The position numbers were made by a program, and so were the translations under genes. A DNA stretch of 64,000 bases. Source: Gigantopelta aegis. Its lineage: Eukaryota; Mollusca; Gastropoda; Neomphalida; Peltospiridae. The notes beneath the pieces were generated by a model, which was given only the letters and a program-made list of their open reading frames with translations, was not told where the DNA came from and did not search any database. Each line of letters begins with the position of its first letter. Position 1 is the stretch's first letter. The stretch lies in contig NC_054704.1 in the NCBI RefSeq assembly GCF_016097555.1, forward strand, positions 79,052,391 to 79,116,390, written 5' to 3'. This document shows positions 55,401-64,000 of the stretch, one piece after another.

Positions 55401-58400
55401 AGAAAGATACTTACGTTAAAACATATAAGGACCATGGGCGTCAATCTGGATTTAAAAGTGGGGGACTTGTGTGTGTGTGTGTGTGTGTGTGTGTTTGTGT
55501 GTGTGTGATAAAGGAATGTCAATGAAAATCATAAAGCTACACATTAGTGGTTAAACTTTTAATTTTTTTGTTGTTGGTGGTGGTGGTTGTGTTGCTTTTA
55601 CTAAACGAAAAAGTTGGGGGAAATGGGACATTTATATAGATTGTCCCCCGGCGTTGAAAAATGAGGGGTATGTGTTTCCCCTGTCCCCCACATATCGACG
55701 CCCATGATAAGGACCATATAGTTTTGGCAAGTACTTGTAAAGAGAGTTTTGCCAGCAAATGTCACAATCATGTACATGACTTCAATAAATAGATGGCAGT
55801 ACAGACTTTGAGAACAGACAAAAATCATTTTTAAATTAAGATTTCTTTCAAATGACCGTCTTTGAAAATGATAGAAAAAAGGTATTAAGAAATGTTTTCA
55901 TGAGTGGATCAAGTTCAGTCTTGCTTTCTTTGCTAGTTTTAACTTTAATTTTATGAACATTTCTATGAATGTGACGGACATTTGTTACTTTCCGCATGTA
56001 AAAGTCAACGGGATCAGAAATCTTGAAATGTGCGTACTGTTTCACGCAAACAATGCAACCACCGAAACAGGTCCCTCAATGAAACGGGTCCACGGACGAT
56101 AATCTTGAATTTGAATGATGTCGGTATTCCAGTGACATCACTTTGCATATAAAATCTTTACAATAACAATAAATTGGGTGCATGACGTTTTCATTTAAAG
56201 AATGTTGGGAAAAATTCCAGTGTAAAATTGCTCTTGGAAATGTTTTGTTTAAATAATAATAATGCACTTGACTGTACTTTAAGAAAATTTTGTGATTAAA
56301 ATCTTTTATTATTTATAAAATATTCAGTTGAATTTATGGTAAAATATTATGTTACATTTATTATGTGTTGAGCCAAAACAAGGACCATGCAAAAAGTTAC
56401 TGTCGTCGGCCTTAATCATCCAACTTTAGTATTGTCTAGTATTGTAAAGTCAAGATCGTTATCAGTTCCAGACTGTGATTTCCGTGAAAATCAGGAACAC
56501 ATTATAGCAGATAAAATGAATTGTGGAAATTCAGCATTGTCAATTCTTGTGTTATTTCATAAGTTTTATTATTATCCACATAGTTCAAGATATACCGGAA
56601 AATATAACCAGTATGACACACACGTGTCATAATGATTTCACGTGGACAACGAATGACATATGTTTGCGAAGTGACGTAATAACATAATGTGCCTTCCCCA
56701 GTCTTAGCTCTCTGTAGTTGCTTACCAAAACGATGTCATTTCGGAACATGACATTTTTTTTTGTCATCTCCTAGTTACGTTTTAACATAGTCCTAGCTTG
56801 TTATTCATAAAAAAATATTGTGGATAACCAAGAAATTATTACACTCGCATGTCAATCATACTAATTTTATGAAACTCATGTCAGGATTAATGCATTGCTC
56901 TCGCTCGAGCAATACAGGAATCCTCACACTCATTTTGTAAAATCAGTACGACACAAGCTGGTACAATAACCTCTATTAATTGATTTTATGAAAGGTAACA
57001 TAACAATTACATATGTAGATTCAGGGTCAAGCCTTTCACAATATTAAAGTCCTGCCTACTGTCCTAAGAGTAATTTAATACAGAAAATGTACAGTAATCT
57101 TGTGCATAGCTGGTTTTAAAATGTTTTAAAGGGACACACCCTAGTTACGGCTAGTTGTTAACCATTACGGCGTTGGTTTTCGCTATTAAACCCATTTTTT
57201 CACAAATAAAATTGCACTTTACTTACCGTTTATTATTTAGAATATACATTTCCATTCACCTGAAGTGTTTTTTGGTAATCCTGGTTTTTGTAATACCACA
57301 AAATGCATTTTTCGTATTTCATAAAATGGCACGAGCCTCTGAGAAAAAACCCGTTGAGCAGACAAGGTCTAATCTATTTTTAGAGGGGATATTTCCATTT
57401 CAGTGTCACAGACGTTGGTATATCACGTGACCGTTATCATTTTGGTTCGGTTTGTTTTCTCGTGCACGGTTCGCGCAATCAACATCCGATTTGTTGTTGT
57501 TCATTTGTGAGATTTTTCTTCACAGTTCGTGAAAATTTTCAGTAACAATAAAGTTCAGACAAGTAAGTGTCTCAATACAAAACGTTACAAACCCTTAAAA
57601 CCAATAATTTTGCTAAGTCTTATGATATCTGGAGAGGACAACCAGGACAGAACAGTTGGAACATGTCCAGGAGAGGTGAAAGGAACGCACCCCAAGTCTG
57701 TGAAATTTGTCGTGACGTAGGCATTGTTGTGCTTTGAGCGACATCTACCGGTGACATCAGAATACTAACTTTCAAAGTTATTTCAAGCAATTGGGACATG
57801 GGGATTCCCATGGTATTTATCGATATAAAACCTGCTTTTTCACTCCATTTGATAAAAACGTGATCTAAGTGTGTTACAGGTTTGTAGATTAACCAAATTA
57901 TAATTTATTTTCGCTGGATGGAACTAGGGTGTACGGCTTTAAATCTTGACAATCAACCAAATTATTGCTGTAGGGTTTTCAATTTCTTATGACTTTTATT
58001 TTGCCATAGTCTTTAAGTTTTTGTAACTTTTCTTTATATTTTGTTATGTTTTGTAATACTCACTCTCTTACATTGTAACTGGAAAACTGCTGTGGAAAAT
58101 GATGCACATAGGCTATTTTCCATGGTATATTTTTGCCGTAGCCAATGTTACTTTTTCTCCAAGTTCATACATTTTAAAAGTTTACGATACATGTTTGATT
58201 ATACATTGTTTGACTGTCTTATAACGTTATCTTTTTAATTTTCAACTGGTGACAAAACCCCATCAAAATTCAGTTGATAATATATGGAAACCATAGAAGC
58301 AAAACATTTGCTTTGAAGCCGCAACTGTTTAGATATCAGAGCTTTAAAAAATTGTAAATTCATGCAGTGTAAATCGAGAAATATTAAGTGTGATATTACC

Positions 58401-61400
58401 ATGCTTTTTACTTTTGTTTTCTAGCAATGTGGGTCGATCAGATGTTCAAGAAAGTCGCTTCCTCTGAAGCCATTTTACAAGATTCCAGGCAGACTCTGCT
58501 ACCGCATTAATTCCCTAGTTCCACAATTTGTTCTTGAAGAAGGGTGTGTATTTAAACATGTTACTGTTTAAACTTTAAAGTGAATTACCCAAGATTTTGA
58601 GGTGTACATGTAACATAATTTATAATGGTTAAAAAAAGATGTACTAATGGCTTCAAATGTGTTAATATTACCCATAAAATTAACTTGGGTCAGTGCCATT
58701 ATTTGTCATTTTTATAATTGCTTAGAATATTTTTATTTACTTGAAATTTTATTTTTATTTGGAATCACTTTTGTAGCATTACAAGCCAGAATTATGATGT
58801 CCTGCTCAGTAGTTAAAAAACCTCTCCCAATTATTTGTTGTTTTAGTGCAGTGTTACATAAAGCAGATCTTATTTCCAGTCTGTTCTGTGTTGATAGATT
58901 TGACACAAGCCAATGTCGTTTAGATTCAGGTGACAGTTATGTGTTGCATACAAACAGTCCAAATGTGTTACGGCAGTGGTTTAGGTTTTATGCTTGAATT
59001 ATTTTGACTGGTCAGTGAAAGGTCGTTACAACATGCTATAACATTAGATTTGGCTAAGTTTAATAAAAATGTACATGAAGATCAACAAGTATGAGATAAA
59101 ATTTATCATTTTCATAGTAGGTTGCAAAGAAGGCATTCTTGGTTGAAAATACAAAAAATTAGCTTTGAATTTTGTATTTTTTAATTTTTTTATATATATA
59201 TTTGTATTGGTAAAATACTTGATTATTTACTGCAGATCAGTTTTTCATAGGCTTTTTATTCCTGCTTTGTTCTATTTTGGTGTATTATACTTAACCTATA
59301 CATTTTCTGTTGTCTTTTTGTTTTTCAGACATGTATTTTTGGGCTTTACGAAATCTGGACAGTTTGTTGTGTCTTATTCCCTGCATGTCGATGCAGATGA
59401 ACACACTGCATATCCTATGTACATCTACAAACTACAGTGGTGGAAATTTGTACCAACAAAGTCACTAGAGTTGGTAAGTTTCACCGGCTGTTAGATGCCA
59501 AACACTTGATGCTATAGAGGTAGACCCGATACATGTTACCTTTAGCAGAAAGATATCTCTTATTTGTGCTTACCCACAAACAGGAATCTGAGGAAAAGAA
59601 ATACCATAGCCTATTATATACGTTTGGTAACCAGAACGACTATTATCAACTTATTTGATGCCTGAGTTTGTCATCTAATTTTTAATGAGTGGCTGTATAT
59701 TATCAAACATATAAAACCTAACAGTTTAGAAAAAGAGGAGGAAAATACACTGCTGCCACATACATTAAAATTAATTATTATTTGACACCAAAGAATCTTT
59801 TTTTTGTGTGTGTACACTTTTTCAATAGGGATAGAATATACCAGTCGTTTCATTTCAACTTATTTTCGTGCTTATACCCCTCAGCTATCTGGGCTGTCTG
59901 TCCAGGACAGTGGTTAGTGAGAGAGAAGAGGGTGTAGTTGCCTTACACCTACCCACAGTGGGACTGAGTCGTTAAAACTCGCACTGGGTTGGAGCCGATA
60001 CCGGGTTGCAAACCCTGTACCTACCAGCCTTATGTCCAATGACATAACCATGACCCCACCAAGTCCGGTATACACTAGTCATGGTGCACTGATTATAATG
60101 AAAAATAACTGATAGCTCATGTAGAAATGTTGTTTGTTATTTAGGCAGACACCTAACCATTGTGCTACTTTACTGATTGTTTAGTTTAGTGTTAACATGT
60201 TGAAAAATAAAATATAACATCTTTCAGGTATCTGAACTTCGTTTGTTTGGGGAAGAGGACATTGTTCAAGATCTCTTCATTGCCTTTTGTGAGTGGCCAG
60301 AAGATGACACAAAGGTTTTGGTATATGGCCATTGGTTAGTACTTTAAAGTTATATGTCATATGTTATTGTTTCATTGCTGAGTGCATATCAGAATAATTT
60401 TGTCACATTCTTGGTGTTTCTGCTTTGATGAAAGCATACAAAGCTCTGGGAGGTAAATGATTTGACTTGTGTGTGCTTATGTAACAATAATATTGAAATC
60501 AAAACACATTTGAAGCAAAACAAAATTTCTTTCTTCTCACTTTTATAGGGATGTAACTTTTTAGGCTTTTAACTGATTTCAGAATGTTTTTGCATGAAAT
60601 AATATTCACAAAATAAACCAAATTTGATCTGAATTGTTAAAAAAATTATATGAAGTGATATCACTTCCCTGAATATAATAGCTCTTTAATTATAATGTTG
60701 AACTTTTTAATGTAATACTTATGCACTATATCACTACCTGAAAATAGAACAACCAACATTTAAAAATAAAATAAAATTGCACTATTTATGGAATATTTAC
60801 CGATTGTTAAGTGAGTTGATTTAACGGCTTACATGTTTGTTCCAGTGCACCTAGTCGAGGGGAGGATAGTTGTCACTGTTACTTGTCGGTGATGGCTGTT
60901 CCATGCCTTACGGTGTGTAAAGACTGCCAGCTTCTCAGAAAAGGTATTAAATTGCTATATGATTCAAGCAGGTTTTTAGTATTTATTCTCCAACCACTCT
61001 TGGGGCAGGATGTAGCCCAGTGGTAAAGTGCTCGCCCGATGCGCGGTAGGTCTGGGATCGATCCCTGTCGGTGTGCCCATTGGGCTATTTCTCATTCCAG
61101 CCAGTGAACCACGACTGATATATCAAAGGCTGTGGTGTGTATTACCCTGTCTGTGGGATGGTGCATATAAAAGATCCCTTGCTGCTAATCGAAAAGAGTA
61201 GCCCATGAAGTGGCGACAGTGGGTTTCCTCTCTCAATATCTGTGTAGTCCTTAACCATATGTCTGACGCCATATAACCATAAATAAAATATGTTGAGTGC
61301 GTCGTTAAAAAATTTCTTTATTTTTTTTTTCAACCACTCTTTGTATTGGCCAGTTATGATCGATTAAAGCAAAGTCATATACATATACTAGCAGATTATG

Positions 61401-63526
61401 ACTTGCGAAGTCGTGTACCTGTGGATGTCTCATAGATACGTTATAAAACTGTTCACTTAAGTTAGGTAATAGAATATTGTATGTGAAATAAATAGAAATA
61501 ATTATTAATAATATTATTAAATAGTTAGTCTCTATGTACACTTTTGTCATTTGATCAATTCAGAAATGTCTGGAAATGTTTTGCGTGTACAACAGAATTA
61601 ATCAATATATGTTTTTCAGTACAGAACCTCTCAAAACTGGACACCCATGGGGTCAACTATATATTCTGGTTTTAATGGGTGTCCAGTTTAGAAAGGTTCT
61701 GTACTGAAAAACATTGGTTTCAGAGAATTCCTGTTTACAGAGGGTACTGTTTTGGTAAATTTCACTGTATCTACAAATGCAGATGTTTATACATATTCTG
61801 AAAGAAGATGTTTTATTGGATTTTTTTTTCAGAAACATCTGGAAATGTAGGCAGATGTCTTCAGCACAGTTTCTGTGTACACACTAAATACGAACTTGCT
61901 CCACCGTTTCCTGCCTTTTCACCAAGAGTGCAACTTAAAGTGAATGGAATCGCAATTCTCAACACTGGAGATTCCATCGTAGCTTTGCAGATTGATGCTA
62001 AGCAGAAACACAGCTACTTCAATCAAAATGGACAGCCCCATGATCCAGAGCCTGAAGAGGAGGAAGCGTCCTCTGGTTGTCATGACAACATGTTCTACAT
62101 TGGTGCCGAACTTTTCCTCGTGTCGACCAAGGCGTCCTACTGCAACATAGAGGAGAGCAGTAGTCCTGTGTGCCACGAGAATGGGGATGGAAAAGTGAAG
62201 GAATTCCTCGAGAATATGCAAGAAGTTACTGTCGACGATGACGACGACGAAGAAAACGTCTGTTCCCCCGACTTGGACAACTTTGACCTTGAGTGCCAAG
62301 AGTGTGATAAAAGTGCCAAAAATTGTGATAATTCTTGTCATTGCCGATCTGGTCCAGCCCGCCGTCCCGCTCTCAAAGTGAAGAACTGTTCCACGGACTC
62401 TAACACTAATTCCGACTGTGGGAAGAGCGTCAACAGCTGCAGCAAGCCGTTCATCCACGGTGGCAGCCTGTCCCCGGGCTGCAACAGTGGCCTCGGGAAC
62501 CAGTATCCGTATTCCTTCTCCAACTTTCCAGACTTGAAGCTGCACAGCCCGGACATGTCTGGCTGCACCAGTGCCAATCAGCCTTCCGATTTCACAAACG
62601 ATGACTTTGTTACTAACTGCTCCTCGAGCAGACTGTCTTCCCAGCGGTCGTTTTTCTCTCCAAGCAACAGCTATGCAAGCAGTACCGGGTCCAAGAGCTC
62701 AGAGAGTGTTATGGTGCACACAAACCATTCACGGACAGTTACATTTTCCCTCCGCAGGTACAGCTATTCCACTGAGGATATGCTGGAACCTCCTATTGTT
62801 GTTGAAGGTAAGTACATATTTTTTTTTATGGGAGGGCTGAAGCATTTGTCTGAGGTGTGATGTTTCGTGGGATTGACATCCTCTGTTGACATACATCACA
62901 TAGGTTTCTCTCCTCCACCCTATCTGGTGTCCAATGATCCCATACATCAGATTTTCAACAGAGGCCATGGCAGCAGGTTTTTCCTCTAACTCTTTAGAGC
63001 AGAGATGAAAGTTTTCCAGATTTATCAAGAATTCTGCATTTTTAATCATCTCTACTGTTTCCAGGATTTTCACTGTTTGGTAAAAAAAAATTCCATATTC
63101 TACTTCCAAAATTTATGATACGGTTTTGACTGATGCTTTGCTGACCATTGTACAAGCCTAACCCTCTTGGGCACATCTAAGTACCCGACAACCAATGTTA
63201 AAATTTCAGATTGTTTTTGGTAACCCTCTTTCATGTCTGCTAAAACAATCATTTCTTTGCCTCGCTTTTCTGTAATAGACTTAAATATTTTGTTAAACAG
63301 TATGAATTTTACTTGTGGTTTTAATTTGTCATTTGTGCAACCCTCCTTCATGTAATATAATTTTTAGTTTCTTTTCACTACATATTTGGAATTAAGTGAA
63401 TAAACTAATTTTTCGTTTGCAGATGATTATGACTTGGCATATCGCAGTGTTTTGCCAGTCGAAGTTTTGTGGTCCAATCAGCCTTTGTCCATTGTCCTGT
63501 CTGAATGCAATAGCAGCAGTCCAACT
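52450..63526 (+). CDS. DCAF15: DCAF15-like CRL4 substrate receptor (5' part, 7 exons; continues past right edge)
   Basis: Exons: 52450-52488, 58425-58543, 59329-59473, 60228-60334, 60846-60943, 61833-62807, 63423-63526; phases agree and give 529 codons. Diagnostic blocks are GHVFLGFTKSGQFVVSYSL, YIYKLQWWKFVP, LRLFGEEDIVQDLFIAFCEW and CLQHSFCVHTKYELAPPFP, matching the N-terminal domain of DCAF15, an adaptor that links DDB1-CUL4 to substrates in the cytoplasm and nucleus. A C-x2-C ... C-x2-H cluster (VCKDC, RCLQH) matches the position of a zinc site in the human protein. Exon 6 holds a long Ser/acidic insert (EEEEAS, DDDDDEE) of the disordered type also present in DCAF15. The very short first exon and its 5.9-kb intron are the least certain parts: ATG context AACAAATGG, donor GAG|GTAAAC, phase 0 to exon 2. 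The C-terminal half is outside the window. Confidence 0.9.
52938..53052. repeat. Perfect 24-bp inverted repeat enclosing telomere-like sequence
   Basis: Arms 52938-52961 (AGGACTTTCCTTTGGCACTG...) and 53029-53052 are exact reverse complements. The 67-bp loop begins with CTAACCCTAACCTTAACCCT (52961 on), about four degenerate TTAGGG units. DCAF15 intron 1. Confidence 0.85.
53286..53370. repeat. Short palindromic element
   Basis: CTTTATTTTCGCGTGGAAT at the left and ATTCCATGCGAAAATAAAG at the right form a hairpin with one mismatch over 19 bp. No clear TSD. Confidence 0.6.
54188..55223. mobile_element. CAGGGGTGCA...TGCATCCCTA element, 1036 bp, TSD TGGAG
   Basis: TSD TGGAG at 54183-54187 and 55224-55228. 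The related empty site at about 21218-21226 has TGGAG once, which confirms the 5-bp duplication. Inner frame 54794-55018 (74 codons, KQNVWYHRKCGSRQASK...) could be the remnant of a coding region. Arms carry GGGCAACCA words. Confidence 0.9.
55433..55706. mobile_element. hAT-like MITE with 8-bp TSD ATAAGGAC
   Basis: 274 bp, CATGGGCGTCAATCTGG ... TATCGACGCCCATG, flanked by ATAAGGAC on both sides. The empty site is seen at 21411-21424 (ACATATAAGGATCATA). Contains a (GT)n tract. The 8-bp TSD fits the hAT superfamily. Confidence 0.85.
56240..57120. other. DCAF15 intron 1, unassigned stretch
   Basis: No repeat pairing within the window and no coding signal; one 81-codon frame at 56387 has no recognisable features. 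Confidence 0.5.
57130..57938. mobile_element. TTAA-flanked nonautonomous element A, copy 2 (uninterrupted)
   Basis: 809 bp between TTAA at 57126-57129 and 57939-57942, collinear with 3484-5805 apart from small indels and the Tc1 insert. It supplies the empty site (TTTATCGATATAAAACC) for Tc1 copy 1. It lies in DCAF15 intron 1. Confidence 0.85.
57943..60227. other. DCAF15 introns 1-3 outside exons
   Basis: AT-rich. A 116-codon frame at 58647-58997 in intron 2 lacks coding character and domain features. Only the repeat at 59858-60062 was recognised. Confidence 0.5.
59858..60062 (+). repeat. Second SINE-like family, copy 2
   Basis: Related to 5905-6110; contains GGAGCCGATACCGGGTTGCA and ACCTACCAGCC. 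DCAF15 intron 3. Confidence 0.55.
60228..60943 (+). CDS. DCAF15: DCAF15 exons 4-5: beta-propeller-like segment with zinc-binding Cys
   Basis: Exon 4 (60228-60334) gives VSELRLFGEEDIVQDLF and CEWPEDDTKVLVYGH. Exon 5 (60846-60943) gives EDSCHCYLSVMAVP and CLTVCKDCQLL. The C-x2-C pair here pairs with C-x2-H at the start of exon 6, so the putative zinc site is split by intron 5. Confidence 0.87.
61002..61330 (+). mobile_element. SINE, full length, 11-bp TSD
   Basis: GGGGCAGGATGTAGCCCAGTG to a T-rich tail, flanked by CAACCACTCTT at 60991-61001 and 61331-61341. DCAF15 intron 5. Confidence 0.9.
61610..61712. repeat. 103-bp hairpin in DCAF15 intron 5
   Basis: Arms of 38 bp (TGTTTTTCAGTACAGAACC... 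and ...GGTTCTGTACTGAAAAACA) with three mismatches around a 27-nt loop, ending 120 bp before exon 6. Geometry resembles a pre-miRNA, but it also fits a Tc1/mariner-type MITE. Confidence 0.8.
61833..62807 (+). CDS. DCAF15: DCAF15 exon 6: conserved start and long disordered insert
   Basis: 975-nt exon. It starts TSGNVGRCLQHSFCVHTKYE and LKVNGIAILNTGDSIVALQ (conserved), then about 230 residues rich in Ser, Cys, Asp and Asn, including VDDDDDEENVCSPD and Cys pairs in LECQECDKSAKNC. It ends SRTVTFSLRRYSYSTEDM. GC content is clearly higher than in nearby introns. Confidence 0.88.
62808..63422. other. DCAF15 intron 6
   Basis: No repeat recognised. A minus-strand open frame (62729-63109) overlaps exon 6 and the intron and appears to be chance. 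Confidence 0.5.
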
Positions 63527-64000
63527 GTGAGTATACCATTATTAAAAGCACTTGCGGTGACAGACTGAGTTTGGTGCATTCATTTTTCCATTTCTTTCAG
63601 ATATTGGGGTGGATTGTAACCATGTGTTAGAGTATGCATGATGTATGACGTGTTGTAGGATTGATCAACATGACTCATATCTTTAATGCTGTCACATGCA
63701 TGCAGTTTGTATTGATCAACGTTTCTCAAATCTTTAATACCGTCACACGCATGAAGTTTGTTTGGTATTGCCCAATCTCTGCAATAAAAAAAAATGTCCA
63801 TGGCAAAAAAACATGCTGTTGGAAAACAAATTAAAATAGTCCAAAGCAAAAATGTGCCCTGGACAATTAAAAAAGCCATTGCAATCTATACAGCATTGCC
63901 GATTGCCGTAGGCAACTGCAAGGGTAGCAAGGGTAGTTGTCATGACATTAAAGTCTTAAGATGTTAGTAAATACTTTTTATTGCTAGGATTTTGTCTTTC
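63527..64000. other. DCAF15 intron 7 (partial)
   Basis: Contains a duplicated 60-bp phrase (GATCAACATGACTCATATCT and GATCAACGTTTCTCAAATCT, 63661 and 63714). No further exon before the window ends. Confidence 0.5.

Larger units (their letters stand above)
53940..56085 (+). repeat. Dispersed repeat D, copy 2, carrying two later insertions
   Basis: Collinear with 20960-21790 once 54188-55223 and 55433-55706 and their TSDs are removed. Ends near CAACCACCGAAACA. It lies in DCAF15 intron 1, between inverted arms at 53158-53275 and 56105-56235. Confidence 0.82.
53158..56235. repeat. Inverted arms around repeat D copy 2
   Basis: 53158-53275 (TTGGAATTTTTCCAGCATTC... ACGTCATTCAAATTCAA) and 56105-56235 (reverse complement) are about 120-bp imperfect inverted copies. 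They may be ends of one larger composite element, or two independent insertions. Confidence 0.65.

Noticed and set aside
58647..58997. 116-codon plus-strand frame in DCAF15 intron 2
   Set aside because: Hydrophobic, AT-driven composition, no family features and out of the gene's splice frame.
61919..62545. 208-codon minus-strand frame
   Set aside because: Shadow of DCAF15 exon 6; no domain and no supporting splice structure.

Overview
This looks like nuclear DNA from a lophotrochozoan animal, most likely a gastropod or other mollusc. The evidence is AT-rich DNA, multi-exon genes with GT-AG introns of about 0.3 to 5.9 kb, proteins related to human TUT4/TUT7, REXO1 and DCAF15, and many tRNA-headed SINEs of a type common in molluscs. 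The species is not proven from the sequence. Nothing prokaryotic, viral or CRISPR-like was found.

Three protein-coding genes were assembled exon by exon, and every intron phase closes. (1) Minus strand, 19934 down to 912 and continuing off the left edge: a TUT4/TUT7-type terminal uridylyltransferase. Fourteen exons (1039 codons) cover the N-terminal tail, a C2H2 finger, the inactive first nucleotidyltransferase module, a CCHC knuckle and the start of the active module. (2) Plus strand, 24839-47466: a complete REXO1-like 3'-5' exonuclease, 15 exons and 1224 residues, with an N-terminal CCCH finger, a large Ser/Lys-rich exon, an elongin-A-binding-like region and a DEDDh exonuclease domain. (3) Plus strand, 52450 to the right edge: a DCAF15-like substrate receptor of CRL4 ubiquitin ligases, seven exons and 529 codons in the window. 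Genes 1 and 2 are head to head across about 4.9 kb. Genes 2 and 3 are tandem. All three act on RNA or protein turnover, but I see no sign that they form one system.

The rest is a dense, readable record of mobile elements. It holds two equal-length (1494 bp) Tc1/mariner elements with open DD34E transposase frames; three kinds of TTAA-flanked (piggyBac-like) nonautonomous elements; an 8-bp-TSD hAT-like MITE; and a group of elements with CAGGG...CCCTG ends, most of which have exact 5-bp target duplications, one proven by an empty site inside the window. A TE-derived 94-bp satellite lies in a TUT intron and a four-element nest lies in REXO1 intron 12. There are also SINE-in-SINE insertions with long TSDs, several hairpin-forming palindromes, minisatellites and microsatellites.

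The observations most worth following up are the 5-bp-TSD element group, the tandem duplication of an exon 3' end that creates in-frame alternative splice donors in the uridylyltransferase gene, and the satellite grown from inside one transposon copy.
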